NCBI RefSeq assembly: GCF_013114825.1
Contig: NZ_JAAVLX010000011.1
Coordinates: 124,001-188,000 of the forward strand
DNA: 64,000 nt
Reading direction: 5' to 3'
From: Bradyrhizobium australiense
GTDB lineage: Bacteria > Pseudomonadota > Alphaproteobacteria > Rhizobiales > Xanthobacteraceae
Below, in pieces: positions 43,751 through 53,648 of this stretch. Both the position numbers and the translations under genes were made by a program. The notes beneath the pieces were generated by a model. The model saw only the letters and a list, made by a program, of their open reading frames with translations, ran no database searches and was not told the DNA's origin. Numbering within the stretch: position 1 is the first letter of the stretch; each line of letters starts with the position of its first letter.

Positions 43751-45085
43751 TCAAAGTATACTGGACAACAATTCCTGCTCGTGTCGTTTGACGCGGAGTT
43801 GTGTGGCATCGAGATTCTGCTGGATGATCGCCTGATAATGCTCTTTGCTTTTCAGCAATTTGGAGAGATCCGTCACCAGCCGTTCGACGTCGAGTTCCTC
43901 TATGGATTGACAGAAGTTTCCAAGGCCGAGGTCGGCCATCACCGCGTCGTTCTTTGCCTCATACCCGATAGAGATCGTTGGCCGAGCGAGTTTTAGAGCG
44001 CAAACGACATTGTGAAAGCGCGTGGCGACAACGACATCGGTGTCGCTGATCTGCCGCATGACGTCGTGCAGAGAGTTGATCGGCTCTGTGACGAGCTGTT
44101 GGGCCTTTTGAGGAGGTAGATTGCCATCGATCAGCTGATATCCGCTCGCCTTGGCGATTCGACCGATATCACTCACTGCCTGCGCATCCACGGTTTCGCC
44201 GGTCAGCAGGCGAACGCGGTAGCCGCGGTCGAGCAATGAGTTGACGAAACGGCCCATCTTTTCAATGTAGGTCCGGTAGACCGTGGGGTCCGAACCTAAG
44301 CGCGGACCTGCGCGCCAGCCGTTGTAGCTCATGAGCCCGACGCCGATAGTGATCGGCTTATCCTGCGTCGTGCCCTGCGCCGGCAATGGTGTTGGTAGCT
44401 TAAATACCAGATCCGGATAGACTTGTTCGTTACTGGTATCGATACCGAGCGAGGCCAGGAAGTCCTTGGAAACTTGATCACGGAAGGAACGGAAATGCGC
44501 CCACGCTGCCACAGATCTCAACATCCAGCGGCTGACAGGATGCAGGATTGGACCGGCGCCGGTTCCAACGAAACAGAATTTCACCCCGCACAACCGCGCA
44601 GCGGCAGCCCAACGGTATAGTCCATAAGACGTTCCAAGTGGACCAGAGCCGTAGTCGTTCAAGGTGGACGTGCCCGGCACGAGGACTATGTCGAACTGCC
44701 TGAGATGCTTGATTGCCCGGTACCAGTTCGCCAATCTTCCGATCATTCGCAGGCTGAGCTTGTTGCACAACCTGAAGACTGCATTGGAAGACTCAGGGGC
44801 GCTGATCGGTATTGTTGCAATCTGATGAAGTCGCCCTATGGCATCTGGATCAACGCAAACACACGAGATCTCGGCGTCTGGCCTCGCTTCCCGCAGAAAA
44901 AGCAAAAATGCTTCCAGCGACGCGTCGTTGCCGAAATTGCCTCCGCCGAACATGCCGAAAAGGCATATTCTCCGTGGTCTTACGCGATCGGCCGCGTAAT
45001 TGTTACTACGAGCTTCTGAAAGCGACGCGGCGTCAACCATTTTGGCTATTTCGTCGCCACTACGATGTACGCTAGACTGAGTCAT
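43751..45085 (-). CDS. Polysaccharide pyruvyl transferase family protein
   Basis: 444 residues. ICLFGMFGGGNFGNDASLEAFL is the typical N-terminus; DIVLVPGTSTLNDYG, VKFCFVGTGAGPI, DLVFKLP, and VVATRFHNVVCALKLARPTISIGYEAKN follow, the last carrying the RFH motif of the family. These enzymes transfer pyruvate from phosphoenolpyruvate to sugar hydroxyls, giving acidic ketals in exopolysaccharide; some members are glycosyltransferase-like. The first 35 residues are an extension of doubtful reality. The RNA start lacks a strong ribosome-binding site. Confidence 0.87.
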   Translation of the reverse strand: MTQSSVHRSGDEIAKMVDAASLSEARSNNYAADRVRPRRICLFGMFGGGNFGNDASLEAFLLFLREARPDAEISCVCVDPDAIGRLHQIATIPISAPESSNAVFRLCNKLSLRMIGRLANWYRAIKHLRQFDIVLVPGTSTLNDYGSGPLGTSYGLYRWAAAARLCGVKFCFVGTGAGPILHPVSRWMLRSVAAWAHFRSFRDQVSKDFLASLGIDTSNEQVYPDLVFKLPTPLPAQGTTQDKPITIGVGLMSYNGWRAGPRLGSDPTVYRTYIEKMGRFVNSLLDRGYRVRLLTGETVDAQAVSDIGRIAKASGYQLIDGNLPPQKAQQLVTEPINSLHDVMRQISDTDVVVATRFHNVVCALKLARPTISIGYEAKNDAVMADLGLGNFCQSIEELDVERLVTDLSKLLKSKEHYQAIIQQNLDATQLRVKRHEQELLSSIL

Positions 45086-45421
45086 AAGATAAAAATATCA
45101 CAAACTGGAAAGGAACGCATACGAACGATCGCTCGCCGTCAGGGCCGCCGAGGCGCGATGAAGTCGCGCTTAGAGCCCTTAGCTTTACAGGACTGGACGA
45201 TGCAAGGCAACGAGGCTGCCGATGCCGGGACGGCAATGTCAGAGCTGCGTCTGCCCGACAAGGGGTTAACTGTAAGCACATTAACCAAAATCTCTAATGT
45301 GCTGCAGCATTTATTCCGCTAGTCTTCGCTCCTCGTTCCAATTGCCGTTGCGCCGATTTGTCGGAATGGATACCGCTCTTGCGGCGAATATGAGATACGC
45401 CGTTTGCTGCTTTGACAAACA
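45086..45421. other. Divergent promoter region
   Basis: Some 335 bp between the divergent pyruvyl transferase and flippase genes. It contains the inverted repeat at 45275-45303. No gene is supported. Confidence 0.45.
45275..45303. promoter_or_regulatory. Nine-base inverted repeat AGCACATTA/TAATGTGCT
   Basis: Perfect nine-base arms with an 11-base spacer, about 120 bp upstream of the flippase start and 190 bp from the divergent pyruvyl transferase start. It suits a dimeric regulator binding two adjacent turns; the regulator is unknown. Confidence 0.4.
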
Positions 45422-46933
45422 ATGGAATCTTTGAAGCCTTCAGCGCACAGTATTAGAAGTCGCACCGCCGCCGGTGCGACAATGATGATTGCGTCGCGGT
45501 TGATCTCTCGCTGCATCGACTTTGCGGCGCTCATCATTCTCGCGCGCCTGCTGTCGCCGGAAGATTTTGGACTCATCGCAATCGCGATGTCGGTTGTGAT
45601 GATCGTTGAAGCAATCATGGAATTGCCCTTGGGATATGCGCTTGTCGCGTTGCCGACGCGGACGAGGGCGCACTACGATACTGTCTTCACGCTTCAAGTC
45701 TTAAGGGGATTAGCGCTCGCGGCTATCCTGGTGGCTTCGAGTTGGCCGCTGTCACAGATCTATAACGATCATAGATTGATCTGGCTCATTTGCGCGCTCA
45801 GCGCTGCGCCCGCATCGCGTGGCCTCACCAGTCCTCGCATTATCGAATTTTCGATGGAGTTCGATTTTTGGCCCAACCTCGTCATCGAGGTCTCGGGCAA
45901 GCTGACCGCGCTCGTCTTGTCGGTCGGTTCGGCGTGGTTGACGAGAAGCTACTGGTCGCTTGCGATTGGCGCAATCGCTTCGCCCGTTACCATGTTCATC
46001 GTTTCGTTTATCTACGCGCCGTATCTGCCGGTGTTCTCGCTTCGAAAATGGCGCGATCTAGCGGAATATGTTGGATGGAACACGTTTGGGCAGGCCGTAC
46101 GGGCGTTGGCCTGGCAAATGGATTCGTTGATGCTCGGCCGCTTCGTGAATCGTTTCGAGCTTGGCGCTTTTTCGATGGCTGCAAACCTTGCCGCGCTTCC
46201 CGGGCAGATACTGATCGATCAAATGATGAATCCTCTTTTGGTGGCCTTCCGCTCCGTCCGGGAGGACACACGAAGATTGACAATGGCTTATCAGAGGAGC
46301 GCCACCGGCATCGTCACGCTTGGCCTTCCGATTATGGTTGGGCTGAGCATGAATGCCGAACCGATACTCCGGCTCGCTTTCGGGGAAAAATGGTTGGCGG
46401 CGGCACCCATTCTGCGCTGGCTTTGCTGGGCGGTTATTCCCACGTTTTTCTATGGTCCTCTGGCAGCGCTGGCGATCTCTCTTGAGAAACCTCGGCTAAT
46501 CACTCGACTTGTCGTGATCGAATTTGTTGTTAAGCTTCCTCTCATGTTCGTCGGGGTAGTGTATGAGGGGATTGCGGGGGCTGTTAGCGCGCGCCTGGTC
46601 ACTGCGTTGGTGGTTGTGGGATGTGCGATGCTGACTGTGCGCGAATTGATTGGCTTGCGCATAAGAGATCAACTGCTCGGTTCATGGCGGCCAACGATCA
46701 GCGTCGCCGTCATGGCAGTCGTGATCGCGCCGCTGGAAATCTCGCTCGGGGAAATATCGGCATATTACCAGCTCATACCCCGCCTGGCGATCGTTGTCGG
46801 TGTTGGTGCGGCTGCTTATGCAAGTTTGATGTTCTTGACGTGGAGCCTTGTCGGTCGTCCTGATGGACTTGAGTCCCATATTGCGGGGCTGTTGGGCAGC
46901 GGTATGCAGAGAGTTCGCAGGGCGTCGCGGTGA
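45422..46933 (+). CDS. Wzx-type lipopolysaccharide/exopolysaccharide flippase
   Basis: 503 residues with about 12-14 membrane helices. The N-terminus (MMIASRLISRCIDFAALIILARLLSPEDFGLIAIAMSV) is the classic polysaccharide transporter start, with RLLSPEDFG as the family marker. YSFAxAANLAALP-like sequence (GAFSMAANLAALPGQI) lies near residue 255. It flips lipid-linked repeat units across the inner membrane to the polymerase. It is the only flippase in the window. ATG 45422 lacks a strong ribosome-binding site; ATG 45482 is an alternative. Confidence 0.9.
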   Translation: MESLKPSAHSIRSRTAAGATMMIASRLISRCIDFAALIILARLLSPEDFGLIAIAMSVVMIVEAIMELPLGYALVALPTRTRAHYDTVFTLQVLRGLALAAILVASSWPLSQIYNDHRLIWLICALSAAPASRGLTSPRIIEFSMEFDFWPNLVIEVSGKLTALVLSVGSAWLTRSYWSLAIGAIASPVTMFIVSFIYAPYLPVFSLRKWRDLAEYVGWNTFGQAVRALAWQMDSLMLGRFVNRFELGAFSMAANLAALPGQILIDQMMNPLLVAFRSVREDTRRLTMAYQRSATGIVTLGLPIMVGLSMNAEPILRLAFGEKWLAAAPILRWLCWAVIPTFFYGPLAALAISLEKPRLITRLVVIEFVVKLPLMFVGVVYEGIAGAVSARLVTALVVVGCAMLTVRELIGLRIRDQLLGSWRPTISVAVMAVVIAPLEISLGEISAYYQLIPRLAIVVGVGAAAYASLMFLTWSLVGRPDGLESHIAGLLGSGMQRVRRASR

Positions 46934-47168
46934 GTAACGTTCTTCACCGCCTGGCTGACGCCAACCGTAGTCCGCAGCACGTCAGCCCTCTCGGATCGCT
47001 CGCTCTAGAGAGGATGTCCCTGACCGCGAACGGTCCAGCCTTGATTAACTCTGTTCATCGGGCGCGCCATCCGAAATCGCGGATCGAGTCTCCGATTGGA
47101 TGAATGACGCATGGCTGTCCGAGCATTTGCGTTTTTGAATACGATCATAACCATAAAGGCTTGCGACC

Positions 47169-48617
47169 GTGATTAGCCGCAGGGCATTTCAGGTCTCCGC
47201 GGCAGCAGGAGCGCTCGCTTTGGTGGGAGGCGTTGTCCTTTTTCGACTTTTTCGTAGATGGGAAGCTCGTGGCGCCGAGGCTCAACCAGTCGCGGGAGAG
47301 TGCTCTCCGACCACGCTAAAAGACGACACGGCAAAATGGAAACCGATCGAGCGCCAAAGTGCGACGCCGACGATGTTCCCATTACATCCGGTCGAAGAAC
47401 AGCGGTACCTTGTGGATGCAGCAGGTCAGGCGTTCCTGATTGTCGGAGATAGTGCGTGGTCGCTGTTAACGCAGCTTACGACCGAGGACGCCGAGCTTTA
47501 TCTCAGCGACCGCCAGGCGAAAGGCTTCAACACGCTGCTCATCAATCTGCTTGAGCATAAATTTGCCGACGGCGCTCCCAGAAATGTGTATGGCGACGGG
47601 CCATTCAAACAGGACGGGGACTTCTCGACGCCGAACGATCGCTATTTCGATCACGCCGAACGGATATTGCGCGACGCCGCGCAAAAGGGGTTCCTTGTGC
47701 TGCTGGCACCGGCCTATATCGGGGCGTCAGGTGGCGATGAAGGCTGGTATCGCGAGATGGAAGCGTGCGGCCCGGAAAAATTGCGGGACTATGGCCGCTA
47801 CGTGGGCAAGCGCTTCAAGCATTTCAAAAACATCATTTGGGTTAACGTGGGCGATTATAATCCGCCAAATAAGACGCTTAGTCAGGCGGTGGCGGAAGGA
47901 ATCCGGGAGATACTGCCTGATTCCGTTCATACCGCGCATAATGCCCCCGAGATGCATGGTTTGGGATACTGGAGTGCCGGCGAGATCCCGATCGCCATCG
48001 ACACGCTCTACACCTATGCTCCGGTTGCAGCGGAAGCCTTGCTTCTGGCCGCAAATCGGAAAACGCCTTATTTCCTGATCGAAACCATGTACGAGAACGA
48101 GAAGGAAGGAACGCCGCTGAGGACTCGAATTCAGGCATGGCAAGCCGTGCTTTCCGGCGCCGCCGGTCAGCTCTTTGGTAACAACCCGATCTGGCATTTC
48201 AACGCGTCGGCAGCCAAACCGCAGCCAATGCAATGGAAGGCGGCGCTGAACAGTCCCGGCACGCTCGGCATCGTCCACTTGCGGAATTTTCTTTTGTCGT
48301 TACCCTGGTTCACCTTGGAACCTGATAGCGATGGAATGCTGCTCGTTGGCGGAGCGCTCCGCGGACATTTTCAGGCTGTCGCGGCGCGCTCCAGGGATGG
48401 CAAGTTTGGTATCATCTATCTGCCATCTCCGCGCCTGTTCGCCATCGACCTGAAGCAGTTTGCCGGCGACCACGTGACGGTGCGCTGGTTTGACCCGGCA
48501 GACGGCCAGTTCTTGAACGCAGATCCGAAGCATCTACCGGCCTCTGGGCGCCAGGAATTCAACGTCCCCGGTTGCAGCCGCGATGGCGATTGGGTGTTGT
48601 TGCTTTCCGCGGCGTAG
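47169..48617 (+). CDS. DUF4038 (apiosidase-like, GH140-like) secreted protein
   Basis: 482 residues from GTG 47169. The N-terminus SRRAFQVSAAAGALALVGGVVLF looks like a twin-arginine signal or signal anchor. The catalytic domain has VDAAGQAFLIVGDSAWSLL, ADRQAKGFNTLLINLLEHKF, then NIIWVNVGDYNPP and YFLIETMYENEKEG, which fits the DUF4038 barrel. A C-terminal collagen-binding-like beta domain ends the protein (VTVRWFDPADGQFLN). This is a third hydrolase-type protein in the region. In GH140 the substrate is an apiose branch of pectin; here it may act on the locus polysaccharide, which is inference. Confidence 0.8.
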   Translation: MISRRAFQVSAAAGALALVGGVVLFRLFRRWEARGAEAQPVAGECSPTTLKDDTAKWKPIERQSATPTMFPLHPVEEQRYLVDAAGQAFLIVGDSAWSLLTQLTTEDAELYLSDRQAKGFNTLLINLLEHKFADGAPRNVYGDGPFKQDGDFSTPNDRYFDHAERILRDAAQKGFLVLLAPAYIGASGGDEGWYREMEACGPEKLRDYGRYVGKRFKHFKNIIWVNVGDYNPPNKTLSQAVAEGIREILPDSVHTAHNAPEMHGLGYWSAGEIPIAIDTLYTYAPVAAEALLLAANRKTPYFLIETMYENEKEGTPLRTRIQAWQAVLSGAAGQLFGNNPIWHFNASAAKPQPMQWKAALNSPGTLGIVHLRNFLLSLPWFTLEPDSDGMLLVGGALRGHFQAVAARSRDGKFGIIYLPSPRLFAIDLKQFAGDHVTVRWFDPADGQFLNADPKHLPASGRQEFNVPGCSRDGDWVLLLSAA

Positions 48618-48795
48618 GGAGTATGGCAGAGCTTCGGGTGTCGCAGATCGTGAGACGAATAGAAGAAGTAATAGAGCGTAATTATTGTTATTGGTTTTGC
48701 ACTATTAAGACGGCATGCCAGCAGAAGACGGCAATCTGACTTGCAAAGAGATCCTGATTCTGGCGCACGGCTATCCGCTGTAACGGAGGGGCAGT

Positions 48796-49514
48796 ATGGC
48801 TACCGAACCAATCCAAACCCAGCGGGCTTTTTGGAACGAGTGGAACGCATCAACCCGTTAGAAGAGGCTGGGCGACGTATCGATAGAGCAGGCTGAGGTC
48901 GTGGTATCTTGGCTGGAAGCGCTCAACCGAAAGGACTTGCGAATCCCCGATGTCGGGTGCGGTGCGGGTTGGCTATGCTCGCAGCTCACACGCTTCGGTC
49001 AGGTTACCGGCACCGATCTTTCCGACGAGGTGCTGGCCCGCGCCGCACGACGCGTGCCAGAGGCGCATTTCGTTGCGGGCGACTTCATGTCGTTGGATCT
49101 GCGGTCAGCGACTTACGATGTGGCAATCAGCCTGGAAGTACTGGCCCACGTCTCCGATCAGCCGGCCTTCTTGGGTAAGATCGCGGGGCTATTGAAGCGT
49201 GGCGGTTACCTGATGCTTGCGACACAGAACAAGCCCGCCCTGATGCGCAATGATATCCCCGCACCGAAAAAAAGTTGCGGCGCTGGATGGATCGTAAGGA
49301 ACTTAAGCAACTGCTCGAGTCTCACTTTGCCGTGGAGCAGATGTTCTCGATCACGCCGACGTTTAATCGAGGATTCCTTCGTATCGTCAACTCCAGCCGG
49401 CTCAATAGGCTTGCAGAGGCCGTGAAGCTTGGTGCCGTGTTGAGACAGATCAAGCGATGGGAAGAGCGCATGTGGCTCGGTTGGACCATTATGGTATTGG
49501 CGAGGCGTGGCTAA
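48796..49514 (+). pseudogene. Class I SAM methyltransferase gene with stop and frameshift
   Basis: ATG 48796 with a GGAGGGG ribosome-binding site opens a normal-looking methyltransferase (ATEPIQTQRAFWNEWNASTR), but codon 22 is TAG (48859-48861), most simply a changed GAG. Beyond it the frame continues correctly: IPDVGCGAGWLC (SAM motif I), FVAGDFMSLDL, VAISLEVLAHV and GGYLMLATQNKP. At a run of seven A (49267-49273) the frame shifts and the natural C-terminus resumes as LRRWMDRKELKQLLESHF to 49514. Two independent lesions argue for a true pseudogene rather than an error. Confidence 0.8.
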
Positions 49515-49601
49515 AGCAGCCCAACGCGGCGGGCTCGCGGCCGTCAGCTTGCTAGTAGCTTGGCCATTTACGGGCCGAATGTGCCTTAGTGGTGCTCGCC
49601 G

Positions 49602-50939
49602 TCAATTAAACTTCCTGAACACCGGTTTCACCGGCCGACCGATCAGGTAGCGTTCAACGCCGTCTTCCAGTGCCCGCCGGTAGACCTGGAGCGCTTCGCC
49701 GATCGCCTCAATCGTTCGATCGATGTCTGCGTCGCTGTGCGAGAAGCTCACGACCAAGGAAGGCATGATCAAGCCGCGCCGAATTGTCTCCTGGAGGAAA
49801 AGCGCCCTGAATGCCTGTGAAGGCTGCTGCGACTGGTCGCGCGTCGCGTAGACCATGTTGGAGGGGCGGCCAAGAACCTCAAAACTTCCCTTGAGGCCGA
49901 GCGAGTCGATTGCGCGATTGATGCCGGTTCGCAGCCGCTCTCCCTGCCGGTAAAGGTATTCTATGACGTTGTCGCGGCGATAGGTCTGCATCGTCTCGAT
50001 CGCAGCGGCGAGGGAGTGGGTCTCGGCACCATGCGTCGTGGACAGCAGGAAAACGCGCTCCCGGTCGTGCTGCAAACCTCCGAGTTCCATGATATCCCTG
50101 CGGCCGGCCAGAGCCGAAACCGAGAAGCCATTGCCCATGCCCTTGCCGAATGTCGAGAGATCGGGCGAGATCCCATAGACTCTCTTGGCACCGGCGTTAT
50201 GCCATCGGAAGCCGGTGATCATTTCATCGAGAATGAAGACGGCGCCTTCGCTGCGACAGAGTTCTTGCACCGACCGGAGAAAGTCAGGCTCCGGCTCTAC
50301 GGCCGTCGCTGCCTCAAGAACAACACAGGCAATTCGGCCTGGGTTCTGTTCGAAAAGCGAGCGAAGGCTATCGATGTTGTTGTAGCGGAATTGAAGGGTC
50401 AGTTCCTGTATGGCTTTCGGAATGCCCGCCGACATTGCCGTGTCTCCGATGAACCAGTCATCGACGGAAAAGAACGGCTGATCGGCGCATCTGGCAATCA
50501 GGTCGCGCCCCGTATAGGCCCGCGCCAATCGCACCGCTGCGGTGGTCGCATCCGATCCGTTCTTGCCGAATTTCACCATGTCGAAGCCTTCGATCAGGCT
50601 CAGGAACTGTTCGGCGCAGTCCAGTTCGATGGCGGCAGGGCGCGTATAGTTCTCACCAAGGAGCATCTGGCGATGGGCCGCTTCGACGACGGGCGCATAA
50701 GCATGTCCCAGTGTCACCGCGCGCAGGCCCATCCCATATTCAATGAACTCGTTTCCATCGACGTCCCAAACGTGACAGCCCTTGCCCCGAGCTAGAAATC
50801 CCGGCGCCAGTACCGGGTACTGGTCGTCGCCCTTGGCATAAGTGTGGGCGCCACCCGGAATGAGGGCGTGAGCTCGAGCCTGCATTTTGGACGAGGTTGC
50901 GAAGGTCTGCGCAAAAGGAGGCTTGGTTGGCGAATTCAA
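49602..50939 (-). CDS. Class III PLP enzyme, glutamate-1-semialdehyde aminomutase-like
   Basis: 445 residues. LIPGGAHTYAKGDDQYP and GKGCHVWDVDGNEFIEYGMGL open the class III aminotransferase fold; KFGKNGSDATTAAVRLARAYTGRD is the aminomutase-like glycine-rich region; FILDEMITGFRW and STFGKGMGNGF hold the Asp and the Schiff-base Lys for PLP. In polysaccharide loci these relatives do not serve haem synthesis and probably form an amino or nitrogen-containing sugar or side chain. Start is TTG 50939 with GAGAGGG six bases upstream. It is divergent from the epimerase gene. Confidence 0.87.
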   Translation of the reverse strand: MNSPTKPPFAQTFATSSKMQARAHALIPGGAHTYAKGDDQYPVLAPGFLARGKGCHVWDVDGNEFIEYGMGLRAVTLGHAYAPVVEAAHRQMLLGENYTRPAAIELDCAEQFLSLIEGFDMVKFGKNGSDATTAAVRLARAYTGRDLIARCADQPFFSVDDWFIGDTAMSAGIPKAIQELTLQFRYNNIDSLRSLFEQNPGRIACVVLEAATAVEPEPDFLRSVQELCRSEGAVFILDEMITGFRWHNAGAKRVYGISPDLSTFGKGMGNGFSVSALAGRRDIMELGGLQHDRERVFLLSTTHGAETHSLAAAIETMQTYRRDNVIEYLYRQGERLRTGINRAIDSLGLKGSFEVLGRPSNMVYATRDQSQQPSQAFRALFLQETIRRGLIMPSLVVSFSHSDADIDRTIEAIGEALQVYRRALEDGVERYLIGRPVKPVFRKFN

Positions 50940-51238
50940 GGAAATCCCTCTCGGATAATTTCATTTCGCTCTATTGCCGGTCTGCGTCCTGGTCGCTGGC
51001 ACGCTGGTCCAACGGTGAACGATCAGCAACCCCGCAGAAAGACGGGATTGCCACGGCCGGCTCTTCAATCAATATTCTCTTTTACGTCCAAAAAGCAGGA
51101 CTTACAACGTGGAACAGGGCACCGGGTGCCTATTAACCTGAATCGTACAAAAGGTGCGATCCGGTCCGGAAATGGCGTAAGAAAATGGCGTAAGAGATGG
51201 CTTCGGATTTCGATCGCAGTTGTTAGAGGTAAGTACTC
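50940..51238. other. Divergent promoter region
   Basis: About 300 bp between divergent TTG-initiated genes. No gene of its own is supported; it presumably carries both promoters. Confidence 0.4.
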
Positions 51239-52282
51239 TTGAAAATCCTGATTACCGGCAACATGGGTTACGTGGGGCCTGAGGTCGCGAAGTACCTGCG
51301 GTCACGGCGCCCGAATGCGACGCTTCACGGATTGGACAATGCCTATTTCGCGCATTGCTTGACCGGCTCTCCCGTTCTCCCCGAGCGATACCTTGACGAA
51401 CAATTTTACGGTGACGTTCGCAACGTCTCCCTCGATTTGACCGGCTATGACGCAGTCGTCCAACTCGCCGCCATATCCAACGATCCGATGGGAAATAAAT
51501 TTCAGGCGGTGACGATCGATATCAATCAAAAGACGACAGTGTCGATCGCGCAGGCGGCTGCAGCCGCTGGCGTGAAGAACTTCGTATTTGCATCGAGCTG
51601 CAGCGTCTACGGAATCGCCGACGGCCCACCTCGCAAGGAGACCGATCAGCTGAATCCGATCACGGCTTACGCCAAATCGAAGATCGGAGCCGAACAAGAG
51701 CTCGCTGCCATCGACAGCGACATGACCGTGACCTGTCTTCGCTTTGCAACTGCTTGCGGGATGTCGGACCGGCTTCGGCTTGACCTGGTCTTGAATGACT
51801 TCGTTGCGTGCGCAATCAGTCAGGGATTGATCAGCGTTCTATCCGATGGTTCGCCGTGGCGACCGCTGATCGACGTGGCCGACATGGCCCGCGCCATTGA
51901 TTGGGCGATCGATCGGCCTGCCGGTACCGGAGGTCGTTATCTGGCCGTCAACGCAGGTTCGGACGATCGCAACTATCAGGTCAAGGATCTGGCCAATGCG
52001 GTAGCGAAGGCACTGCCGGGAACCGAGGTGTCGATCAATACTTCGGCGCCGGTGGACAGCCGTTCCTACAAGGTCGATTTTGGGCTGTACCGTTCCCTTG
52101 CGCCCAGCCATCAACCGGCCGTAAGCCTCGACCAGTCGATTCAGAATCTGATCGCTGGCCTCAAGAAGATGAACTTCAAAGACAGTGCATTTCGGTCGTC
52201 GGACCTGATGCGCCTGAAGGTATTGCAAGATCACATTGACAATGGTCGTCTCGATGAAAACCTTAAATGGAATAAAATCTGA
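51239..52282 (+). CDS. NAD-dependent epimerase/dehydratase (SDR)
   Basis: 347 residues. ILITGNMGYVGPEVAKYLR is the nucleotide-binding GxxGxxG start; AVVQLAAISNDPMG, FVFASSCSVYG, and YAKSKIGAEQEL supply the Ser and the YxxxK catalytic pair. This subgroup resembles nucleotide-sugar 4-epimerases or reductases found next to C-methyltransferases. It starts at TTG 51239 with AGAGG upstream. The next gene, the C-methyltransferase, begins 26 bp later, so they are co-transcribed. Confidence 0.89.
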   Translation: MKILITGNMGYVGPEVAKYLRSRRPNATLHGLDNAYFAHCLTGSPVLPERYLDEQFYGDVRNVSLDLTGYDAVVQLAAISNDPMGNKFQAVTIDINQKTTVSIAQAAAAAGVKNFVFASSCSVYGIADGPPRKETDQLNPITAYAKSKIGAEQELAAIDSDMTVTCLRFATACGMSDRLRLDLVLNDFVACAISQGLISVLSDGSPWRPLIDVADMARAIDWAIDRPAGTGGRYLAVNAGSDDRNYQVKDLANAVAKALPGTEVSINTSAPVDSRSYKVDFGLYRSLAPSHQPAVSLDQSIQNLIAGLKKMNFKDSAFRSSDLMRLKVLQDHIDNGRLDENLKWNKI

Positions 52283-52308
52283 CGACAGTCTCCAGACTGG
52301 AAGTCCCA

Positions 52309-53571
52309 ATGAATATTAGCATCCCGGCGAATCCCGGCGTTACGCCGAAATGCCGTCACTGCGGACACGACCTGACGCTGAAGCTGATCAGCCTTGGGCT
52401 CTCGCCGGTCGCCAACGACTACGTCGAGCCGGCCGACTACATGAAGGCGGAGCCGTTCTATCCACTTGAGGCGTTCGTCTGCAGCGAGTGCCGCCTGGCA
52501 CAGACCCGCGACCTGCTGTTGGCATCCGACATCTTCCGTGCGGACTATGCCTATTTCTCGTCGCACTCATCCTCCTGGTTGGATCACGCCAAGACCTATG
52601 TCGACTACATGTCTGCGCGCTTCGGTCTTGGTGCCGACTCGCGTCACGTCGAGATTGCCTCGAACGACGGCTACCTGCTTCGGTATTCAATCGCCAAAGG
52701 CATTAAATGTCTTGGAATCGAACCGTGCGAAAGCGTGGCGCTTGCTGCGCGCAAGATGGGTATCGAAACACGAACTGAGTTCTTCGGCCGCGAATATGCC
52801 CAAACCCTGCGCAGCGAGGGCTGGGCTGCCGATTTGATCACCGCCAATAACGTTCTGGCACATGTGCCCGACATCAACGATTTCGTGGCTGGTGTCAGAA
52901 TGCTGCTTGGGCCGAATGGCGTGGCGACGTTGGAGGTGCAGCACCTGTTGACGTTGATGCAGCGACATCAGTTTGATACGATTTACCACGAGCATTTTTC
53001 CTACCTGTCGCTGATCGCGGGACAGCGTATTTTTGCCAAGGCCGGTCTTCGCGTCTTCGACGTTGAGCTGCTCGAGACGCACGGCGGATCGATTAGATTC
53101 TTTGTCTGCCACTCCGAGGCCTCACAGCCCGAGAGCCCGCGCGTAGCGGAGGTGTTGGCAAAAGAACGCGCCTACGGGCTGGATCAGGACGATGTCTACA
53201 TCGCCTGGAATGAATCGGTGAAGGAGACGAAACGCGATCTCCTGGAACTCCTGGTTTCGCTTAAGCGTCAGTCGAAGACCATTGTCGGATACGGGGCGCC
53301 AGCGAAGGCTGTGACGCTGCTGAATTATTGCGGCGTTGGAGTCGATTTCGTCGACTTTACCGTCGATCGCGCGGCCTCTAAGCAGGGTCGCTATCTTCCA
53401 GGCGTCCGCATTCCGATCTTGCCTCCCGAAGCGATCTTCGAGGCCAAACCGGACTACGTTCTTATTCTGCCATGGAACATCAAGCAGGAAATTAAAACGC
53501 AGATGGAGGAAATCCGATCGTGGGGAGGGCGGTTTATCGTGCCTGTTCCAAAAGCAACCATTGAAAGCTGA
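52309..53571 (+). CDS. NDP-sugar C-methyltransferase
   Basis: 420 residues in the three-part layout of sugar C-methyltransferases. An N-terminal zinc site (CRHCGHD, then CSECRLAQ) is followed by a class I SAM domain (VEIASNDGYLLR, LGIEPC, ITANNVLAHVPD), then TIYHEHFSYLSL with the conserved YHEH. The C-terminal domain has IVGYGAPAKAVTLLNYCGV, and ends VLILPWNIKQEI. Such enzymes add a methyl branch to a keto-sugar nucleotide (for example in mycarose-type or branched O-antigen sugars). ATG 52309 has GGAAG six bases upstream. Strong pointer to a branched sugar in the polymer. Confidence 0.92.
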   Translation: MNISIPANPGVTPKCRHCGHDLTLKLISLGLSPVANDYVEPADYMKAEPFYPLEAFVCSECRLAQTRDLLLASDIFRADYAYFSSHSSSWLDHAKTYVDYMSARFGLGADSRHVEIASNDGYLLRYSIAKGIKCLGIEPCESVALAARKMGIETRTEFFGREYAQTLRSEGWAADLITANNVLAHVPDINDFVAGVRMLLGPNGVATLEVQHLLTLMQRHQFDTIYHEHFSYLSLIAGQRIFAKAGLRVFDVELLETHGGSIRFFVCHSEASQPESPRVAEVLAKERAYGLDQDDVYIAWNESVKETKRDLLELLVSLKRQSKTIVGYGAPAKAVTLLNYCGVGVDFVDFTVDRAASKQGRYLPGVRIPILPPEAIFEAKPDYVLILPWNIKQEIKTQMEEIRSWGGRFIVPVPKATIES

Positions 53572-53648
53572 CCGCCGCAAGCAAGGCTCTTCCCTGCGGA
53601 GTATGTCAAGACCAACTCATTGTGCTCTTATTGGCGAGGTTCCGAGCC

